This document shows, piece by piece, positions 59,396 to 64,000 of a stretch of DNA of 64,000 nt. The notes under the pieces are model-generated. The model had not been told where the DNA came from and did not search any database. It saw only the letters and a list, made by a program, of their open reading frames with translations. Source of the stretch: Streptomyces ureilyticus. GTDB taxonomy: Bacteria > Actinomycetota > Actinomycetes > Streptomycetales > Streptomycetaceae. The DNA lies in the NCBI RefSeq assembly GCF_011045025.1, contig NZ_JAAKZX010000015.1, positions 1 to 64,000 on the forward strand, given 5' to 3'. Numbering within the stretch: position 1 is the stretch's first letter; each line of letters opens with the position of its first letter. Both the position numbers and the translations under genes were made by a program.

Positions 59396-60958
59396 ATGAA
59401 CACATGGGGAGTGCCCGGATACACCGAGTCACTGGAGCTCGGATCAGGAGCGAGCGGGCGGGTCGTCCTGGCCGTGCATGAGGAGACGGGCGTGCCGGTC
59501 GCGGTGAAGTACCTCAGCGAATCACTGCGCACCCGGCCGGACTTCGTACGCGACTTCAGGGCGGAGGCGCGGCTGCTCGGCGGCCTGGAGAGCCCGTACG
59601 TCACCGGGTTGTACGAGTACGTCGAAAGCCCGGACGGCGCCGCCATCGTGATGGAGCTGGTGGACGGTGTCTCGCTGCGAACCCTGCTGACCAGGGAGAG
59701 TCCGCTCGATCCCGAGGCCGCGCTCGTGGTCCTCAAGGGGTCGTTGCTCGGCCTGGCCGACGCGCACCGCATCGGCGTCGTCCACCGCGACTACAAACCG
59801 GCGAACGTCCTGGTCGTACCGGACGGATCGTCCAAGCTGGTCGACTTCGGGATCGCGGTGGACGCCGGCACCAGCGTCAGCGTGGCGGGAACCCCCGCCT
59901 ACATGGCCCCGGAGCAGTGGACCGGCGCGCCCGCCTCTCCCGCCGCCGACGTGTACGCGGCCACGGCCACCTTCTTCGAGTGCCTGACGGGCCACAAGCC
60001 GTACTCGGGTGACAATCTCGCCGAACTCGCGCTGCAGCACGTCGACGCGTCCGTCCCCGCCGAGGAGGCCCCCGAGGCGGTGCGGGAGCTGGTCCGTCGC
60101 GGTCTGGCCAAGGACCCGCGGCAACGGCCCACACACGCCGAGGAGTTCGTCACGGAACTGGAGGCGGTGGCCGGCGCCGCCTACGGGCCCGACTGGGAGG
60201 AACGCGGCCGCGGTCGGCTCGCCGCGCTGGTGGCCCTGCTGCCGCTGCTGCTGCCCTCGGCCCGCAGTGCCCCACGTACCACGACGGACACGGCACGTAC
60301 GGTCCTGAGTCGCGAACCGGGCCTCGGCTGGGCGCACTCGTGGCGTCCCGGCCAGCCCGGGGTGCTGGTGGCCGGTGCGGCCGTGCTTCTGGCTGTCGTC
60401 CTGACCTACGGCATCCAGCACACCCCGCTGGGAGCGGATCCGCAGCAGGCGGCGCAGGCCCTGGCCACCACCAGAGCCCAGCCCGGTGTGGAGTCGGGAG
60501 AGCTCATCGCTCCGCCGACAGCGTCGGCGCACTCGTCCCCGCCGTCCCCGACGTCCACCGTGTCCCCCAGTCTGTTGCCCTCGGCCTCGGCGACGGCCGG
60601 CACCGGCGAGCCCTCGGCATCCGCCGCCACCACGGACCCGGGCCCCGAGACGACGACACCCAGCGCGGCGACGGGTCCGACGACCGCATCGGCAACGATC
60701 GACATCACCACGGACGGCACCGGACCGCTCTCCATCACCGTCTCGTGGTCCACGGGCGACACCGAGGGGAAGCTCGGCCTCCCGGACGGTGCGTCCCAGA
60801 CGTTCGAGCGCAGCGGCGCCACCCAGTACACGCTCACCGTCGACCACACCTTCCAGGACAACGGCTGTTACTGGACGGTGCAGGCCACGACCACTCCGGC
60901 CTCCGCCGACGGCGGCGCCTCGCAGCAGCTTCTGACCAGGCGGTGTGTCCTCCGATGA
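59396..60958 (+). CDS. Transmembrane Ser/Thr protein kinase (Hanks type)
   Basis: A 520-residue kinase. The catalytic domain (1-270) shows LGSGASGRVVLA (Gly loop), VAVKYL (Lys), HRDYKPANVLV (catalytic loop), KLVDFGIA (DFG), GTPAYMAPEQW and a final Arg in DPRQRPT. A Pro/Ser/Thr-rich region and one transmembrane helix (GVLVAGAAVLLAVVLTYGI, about 320) lead to an outer domain of about 100 residues (SITVSWSTGDTEGKLGLPDG, YTLTVDHTFQDNGCYW). There are no PASTA repeats. ATG 59396 follows GGGGGG. Its stop overlaps the next start (ATGA), so kinase and partner are coupled. Confidence 0.93.
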   Translation: MNTWGVPGYTESLELGSGASGRVVLAVHEETGVPVAVKYLSESLRTRPDFVRDFRAEARLLGGLESPYVTGLYEYVESPDGAAIVMELVDGVSLRTLLTRESPLDPEAALVVLKGSLLGLADAHRIGVVHRDYKPANVLVVPDGSSKLVDFGIAVDAGTSVSVAGTPAYMAPEQWTGAPASPAADVYAATATFFECLTGHKPYSGDNLAELALQHVDASVPAEEAPEAVRELVRRGLAKDPRQRPTHAEEFVTELEAVAGAAYGPDWEERGRGRLAALVALLPLLLPSARSAPRTTTDTARTVLSREPGLGWAHSWRPGQPGVLVAGAAVLLAVVLTYGIQHTPLGADPQQAAQALATTRAQPGVESGELIAPPTASAHSSPPSPTSTVSPSLLPSASATAGTGEPSASAATTDPGPETTTPSAATGPTTASATIDITTDGTGPLSITVSWSTGDTEGKLGLPDGASQTFERSGATQYTLTVDHTFQDNGCYWTVQATTTPASADGGASQQLLTRRCVLR

Positions 60959-61743
60959 GCGCTCAAAACGACCGCACTCCCGTGTCGTCTGCCCAGGACT
61001 GGGAGCCCACCCCGGTGTTCGGCTCCGTCGACGAAACCCGGGTGCTCGACCCGGCCGACGACCACACCTCCACCCTCCACCTCGGCCCCACCGACGAACA
61101 CGCCCCGAGCGACGAACCAGGTTCCCCCGACGCCGAGTACAGCGCCACGGTGCTGGCCAGCCACTGGATCCAGAGGCCCGAGCCGGACACCACTTTCCTC
61201 GAGCCGCCCTCCACGGGGACCCTGCCGCCGCCGACGCTGCCCGACCGTGCCGAAGGCACCGTGCTGCGTTTCGGCCCGGGGGTGACAGCCGCCGCCGCGC
61301 ACCGTACCCACAGGACGCTGCCCGCCGTGCCGCCGCCTCGCGTGCCCCCGCGCCGACGTCTGCGAAGACACGCTCTGCCCGCGCTCGTGCTGATCGCCGT
61401 CATCGCCTTCCTCGCCTGGCAGCGCCTCGGGCCCTCCGTCGCGGTGCGTACGGCGGCGGTCACGGCCCGGCCGACGGATCTGGGATGCGACGGCACAGCG
61501 GACATAGTCGCCCTCGTTGCCACGAACGGCCGGCCGGGCACGCTCTCCTACCGCTGGATCCGAAGTGACGGCACCGCCTCGGGCGTCCTGCACGAAGTGG
61601 TGGTCCGGGGCCAGAGACAGGCACGTCTGCACCTGCTGTGGACCTTCCAGGGCAAGGGCCACTACACGGCAAGGGCCGAACTACGGATCCAGTCCCCCAC
61701 CCACCGCACGGTCACCACCCACTTTACGTACGACTGCCCCTGA
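60955..61743 (+). CDS. Single-pass membrane protein coupled to the kinase
   Basis: A 262-residue protein. The N-terminal 140 residues are disordered and Thr/Ser-rich, cytoplasmic, and a plausible kinase substrate (TPVFGSVDETRVLD, DDHTSTLHLGPTDE). One helix (ALPALVLIAVIAFLAW) is followed by an outer domain LGCDGTADIVALVATNGRPG, TLSYRWIRSDGTASGVL, LLWTFQGKGHYTARAELRI, ending in Cys-Pro. The outer domain follows the same strand pattern as that of the kinase (W...SDG/TGD, HTFQ-G / TFQGKG), so the two may be related Ig-like folds. Start is ATG 60955 inside the kinase stop. Confidence 0.82.
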   Translation: MSAQNDRTPVSSAQDWEPTPVFGSVDETRVLDPADDHTSTLHLGPTDEHAPSDEPGSPDAEYSATVLASHWIQRPEPDTTFLEPPSTGTLPPPTLPDRAEGTVLRFGPGVTAAAAHRTHRTLPAVPPPRVPPRRRLRRHALPALVLIAVIAFLAWQRLGPSVAVRTAAVTARPTDLGCDGTADIVALVATNGRPGTLSYRWIRSDGTASGVLHEVVVRGQRQARLHLLWTFQGKGHYTARAELRIQSPTHRTVTTHFTYDCP

Positions 61744-61769
61744 AGAGCCCTCCGTTTCGTCAACCGAGG

Positions 61770-61945
61770 CCCGGCCTGGGTCGGCAACGTCAGCTCCGGC
61801 GCCCCGGTCGCCGTGATCGACTTCTACCTCCCGGAGGGCACCACCGCCACGTCTGTGCCCGACACCTGCCGCAACGCCGGGACCTTCCGGGCGACGACCC
61901 GGCCATCGGCCACTACGCCTGCACCTTTGGTGCGGATGCAGTGCG
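61770..61945 (+). pseudogene. Fragment of a secreted protein, frameshifted
   Basis: The plus frame reads AWVGNVSSGAPVAVIDFYLP, EGTTATSVPDTCRNAG; in the next frame GDDPAIGHYACTFG follows. The text resembles beta-sandwich repeats of secreted Streptomyces proteins. Start and end are lost. Confidence 0.4.
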
Positions 61946-61973
61946 CGTCCGCCGACCGAACCAGACAGCAAAG

Positions 61974-62051
61974 AACCCCCGGGTCACCGACCTGGGGGCT
62001 TCGTATGGAGCGGGTGACGAGAATCGAACTCGCGCTCTCAGCTTGGGAAGC
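61974..62051 (-). other. tRNA-Gly(CCC) 3'-half scar with terminator (att-like site 4)
   Basis: 62006-62051 repeats the same tRNA-Gly 3' half (GCTTCCCAAGCTGAGAGCGC, T-arm, CACCCGCTCCA on the minus strand), with hairpin AACCCCCGGGTC...GACCTGGGGG (61975-62000) as terminator. No D-arm or 5' acceptor strand follows to the right. Confidence 0.8.
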
Positions 62052-62133
62052 TACGGCGCTTGGGTGGGCTCCATGGCTCTGACCAGTGCAGATACTTAGT
62101 CCTTGGGGTGGTCGTGCGGGTCGGGACGCACCT

Positions 62134-62179
62134 CTGTTGACCGTGGTTGCCCGGTCTTACGGGCACGGCTGGGGCACGA
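62134..62179 (-). other. Conserved arm motif beside att-like site 4
   Basis: TGTTGACCGTGGTTGCCCGG, then CTTACGGGCACGGCTGGGGC, 83 bp from the scar. No gene is seen in the rest of 62052-62426. Confidence 0.6.
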
Positions 62180-62426
62180 CCTCGGCTCACGCCGGTCGAC
62201 CGCGCCGTCTTTCCCGTGGAGAGGTGCCTCGGATGCTTCCTCTGTAAGGCGCACATAGGCGATATCGCATGTGCAATCAGTTGGCGCGCTTGCTACGTGA
62301 GGTGAGGCTTGTGCCGTGTGCCCCGACGTGGGCGGAGGCCCGCCCGCCCCCTTCCGGGACCGTGCGGACCTACTGTCGGCGGTTGCATCTGTCCGTCGGC
62401 ATTGGCCTCGTGGCGGGGATCGGACG

Positions 62427-64000
62427 TCAGACGGGGCGGAGGGCCTGATGCTCGTCCCGAGTGGCGAATGGTGTGTCACCCTCGTCGCCTCCGGCTCCAT
62501 GCCGGGCCCGTTGGCGGTAACGGACCAGAGCAAGGGCCCGGGCGGTGATGACCGCGGTGGAGGCGAGGCTCCCGGCCGCTGCGCATACGACAAGGGCCGG
62601 CCAGGCGTAGGTGGTCTGCGTCAGGGTTCCGGAGCGGTTCATCAGCAGGCCCAGAAGCGAGGCGAGTTGGGTGAGGAAGAGGATGGGGAGGGCTTGGGGC
62701 AGCAACCGCAGGACCGTTCGCCACCATGGTCGCCGTGCGGTGTGCCGCGCCCATCGACGCGCACGCAGGACACCACGGACGCCAAGGCCCGTCGCCAGCA
62801 GGGTCAGCGCCGCCAGGACCCAGTCGGCCGTCATCGAGAAGGGCTCTGCCACCTCGGGGCTCTTGCCCCGCGCGAGGTCGACGAGGCCCTGCGAGAGCTG
62901 AGCGGCGTCGTCTCCGGAGATCAGGCCGGTGTTGGTGACGACCGCGATGCCGATCCTGCTGTCGGGCAGCAGGATGGCCATGGAATTGTGGGTCAGGAGT
63001 TGGCCCGTGTGCTGGATCTCCTCGGTCCCGTCACTCTGCTGGTTCCGCATCCAGCCCATCGCATAGTCCGTGTCCTTCGGCGCTTTTGGCGGGGTGCGCG
63101 TGAGTTCGATGGTGCGTGCCGTGGCGATACGGCGGCCGTCGGCGGACACGCCCTGGTTGTTCTGGGCGATCAGCCATTGGGAGAGGTCGTCTGCGGTGGT
63201 GACGACACCATGGCCGCCGGCGGTGAACCAGCGGGGGTGGGGACGGGAAAACGTCGTGCCGTAGGCGCGAACGTAGCCGCGGGCCTGGTCGGGCATCTCG
63301 GTGGTCGTGTCGACGGATGCGGTGTGCGTCATGCGCAGCGGCTCGAAGAGCTTGGCGGACAGGTAGTCGGCGAAAGGCTGTCCGCTGACCACCTCGACCA
63401 GGCGGGCCGCGACGAAGTAGTTGGGGTTGTGATAGCGGTGCCGGGTGCCCGGCGCGGTGGCGAGGTGCGCCTCGCGCATCGCGGCGACGGCCTCCTTGAG
63501 GGTGTGCGGTTGGGCGCGGGTCAGATCCGGGTAGGCGGAGTCGGCCATACCGGAGGTCTGGGTCAGGACCTGCCGGACGGTGATCTCCTGGGAGCGCCGG
63601 TCGGCCATGGTGAACTCGGGCAGGTAGCGGTGCACAGGCTGGTCCAGGTCGACTTTGCCCGCCTCGACCAGTTGCATGACGGCGAGTGCGGTCATGGACT
63701 TCGACAGTGACGCCACGGGCAGGCGGGTCCGCTCCGTCACGGCCTGCCCGGACGCGGTGTCCCCGTACCCCGCGGTGTGGACGACCTGGTCGCCCTTGGT
63801 CACGGCGACCACCGCGCCCGGCAGACGGGTCTGCTCCAGGTAGTCGCGTACGAATCGGTCGATCGAGGCCGGATCCAAGGTGGCGGTGGACTGCGCGGCC
63901 GAGGGGGTCGGTACGGCGGTCGCCGCGATCGCGATACCGAGCGTGGCCAGCACGGTGCCGAGTCGGCGACGCGTACCGGCAAGGACGGTGAACAGCTTCA
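62427..64000 (-). CDS. Serine hydrolase (beta-lactamase/PBP4* family) with C-terminal membrane helices; start cut by window edge
   Basis: The frame is open to the right edge; the last bases would complete an (A/G)TG at 64001 giving KLFTVLAGTRRRLGTVLATL as a signal-peptide start, so one base is missing. The mature part has the active-site SLSK in LPVASLSKSMTALAVM, YHNPNYF (YxN) and IQHTGQLL (HTG, replacing KTG), the three motifs of this family. The last 130 residues are hydrophobic (VLAALTLLATGLGVRGVL, PILFLTQLASLLGLLMN). Likely a D-amino-acid peptidase or esterase on the outer membrane face. A 95-bp piece of its 3' part is repeated at 978-1075. Confidence 0.9.
   Translation of the reverse strand, partial: KLFTVLAGTRRRLGTVLATLGIAIAATAVPTPSAAQSTATLDPASIDRFVRDYLEQTRLPGAVVAVTKGDQVVHTAGYGDTASGQAVTERTRLPVASLSKSMTALAVMQLVEAGKVDLDQPVHRYLPEFTMADRRSQEITVRQVLTQTSGMADSAYPDLTRAQPHTLKEAVAAMREAHLATAPGTRHRYHNPNYFVAARLVEVVSGQPFADYLSAKLFEPLRMTHTASVDTTTEMPDQARGYVRAYGTTFSRPHPRWFTAGGHGVVTTADDLSQWLIAQNNQGVSADGRRIATARTIELTRTPPKAPKDTDYAMGWMRNQQSDGTEEIQHTGQLLTHNSMAILLPDSRIGIAVVTNTGLISGDDAAQLSQGLVDLARGKSPEVAEPFSMTADWVLAALTLLATGLGVRGVLRARRWARHTARRPWWRTVLRLLPQALPILFLTQLASLLGLLMNRSGTLTQTTYAWPALVVCAAAGSLASTAVITARALALVRYRQRARHGAGGDEGDTPFATRDEHQALRPV

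Noticed and set aside
30418..62051. Functional tRNA-Gly genes at the four tRNA-like sites
   Set aside because: All four lack the D-arm and 5' acceptor strand, and no matching 5' half lies within 100 bp on the right.
1..64000. CRISPR array, rRNA genes, replication origin or large PKS/NRPS cluster
   Set aside because: No regularly spaced repeats, rRNA text, DnaA-box cluster or megasynthase domains were seen; the tandem repeats found are coding or lack spacers.

Overview
This window is high-GC DNA with strong GC bias at third codon positions, GTG starts and purine-rich ribosome binding sites. Its gene families (ATP-grasp-modified RiPP of the SAV_5884 type, MerR/CspA/DEAD-box genes, DUF5994 proteins, HxlR regulators, a Hanks kinase with a proline/serine-rich linker) are typical of Streptomyces. 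Many truncated and chimeric gene remnants, duplicated segments and integration scars suggest a chromosomal accessory region, perhaps an arm, rather than the conserved core. The species cannot be named from the sequence alone.

Layout. 1-9.3 kb: 5' part of a secreted lysyl-oxidase-type protein, a MerR regulator, a GvpU-like protein, a conserved small protein, a DEAD-box helicase, a cold-shock protein, a two-gene RiPP cassette (tgmA-tgmB), and an ECF sigma factor overlapping a membrane protein that may be its anti-sigma factor. 9.7-14.6 kb: DUF1877 protein, then a cell-surface operon (small ORF, NodB-GT2 fusion, LCP protein). 14.9-17.8 kb: a methyltransferase surrounded by fragments of five unrelated genes. 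17.8-22.7 kb: two HxlR regulators with recognisable operators, an NmrA-type reductase, a SnoaL-like protein, a chimeric DJ-1 pseudogene and a secreted GH29 fucosidase. 23-27.3 kb: radical SAM protein, metallo-beta-lactamase-fold hydrolase, MarR regulator and a DUF418 membrane protein.

From 27.5 kb rightward the window is divided by four copies of the 3' end of a tRNA-Gly(CCC) gene, each followed by that tRNA's terminator (27.5, 30.4, 46.6 and 62.0 kb), all on the minus strand. Three of them carry the same flanking motif about 83 bp away. I read these as attachment-site scars of genomic islands that entered the same tRNA gene one after another; the intact tRNA should lie to the right of the window. 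The 27.5-30.4 kb segment holds a broken VapBC pair and an ISL3 remnant. The 30.4-46.6 kb segment holds a desaturase/ferredoxin-reductase pair, a set of small paralogous proteins (DUF5994 x3, a winged-helix family x2, a short 'AEV' family x3), an HTTM/DUF5819 pair, an ice-binding protein with His-rich repeats and a TAT-exported FAD oxidoreductase. The 46.6-62.0 kb segment holds a GlxA-type regulator with a divergent dehydrogenase, a second truncated DUF418 copy joined to an integrase fragment, a PucR-controlled operon (acyl-CoA synthetase, DUF3556, phytoene-desaturase-like), a DUF2867 fusion protein and a Ser/Thr kinase with a membrane partner. The right edge cuts the start of a serine hydrolase whose 3' end is also found as a fragment at 1 kb.

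Possible joint functions: cold-shock protein, DEAD-box helicase, fatty-acid desaturase and ice-binding protein would all fit low-temperature growth, and several operons point to lipid or envelope remodelling. These links are inference from family roles, not shown by the sequence.
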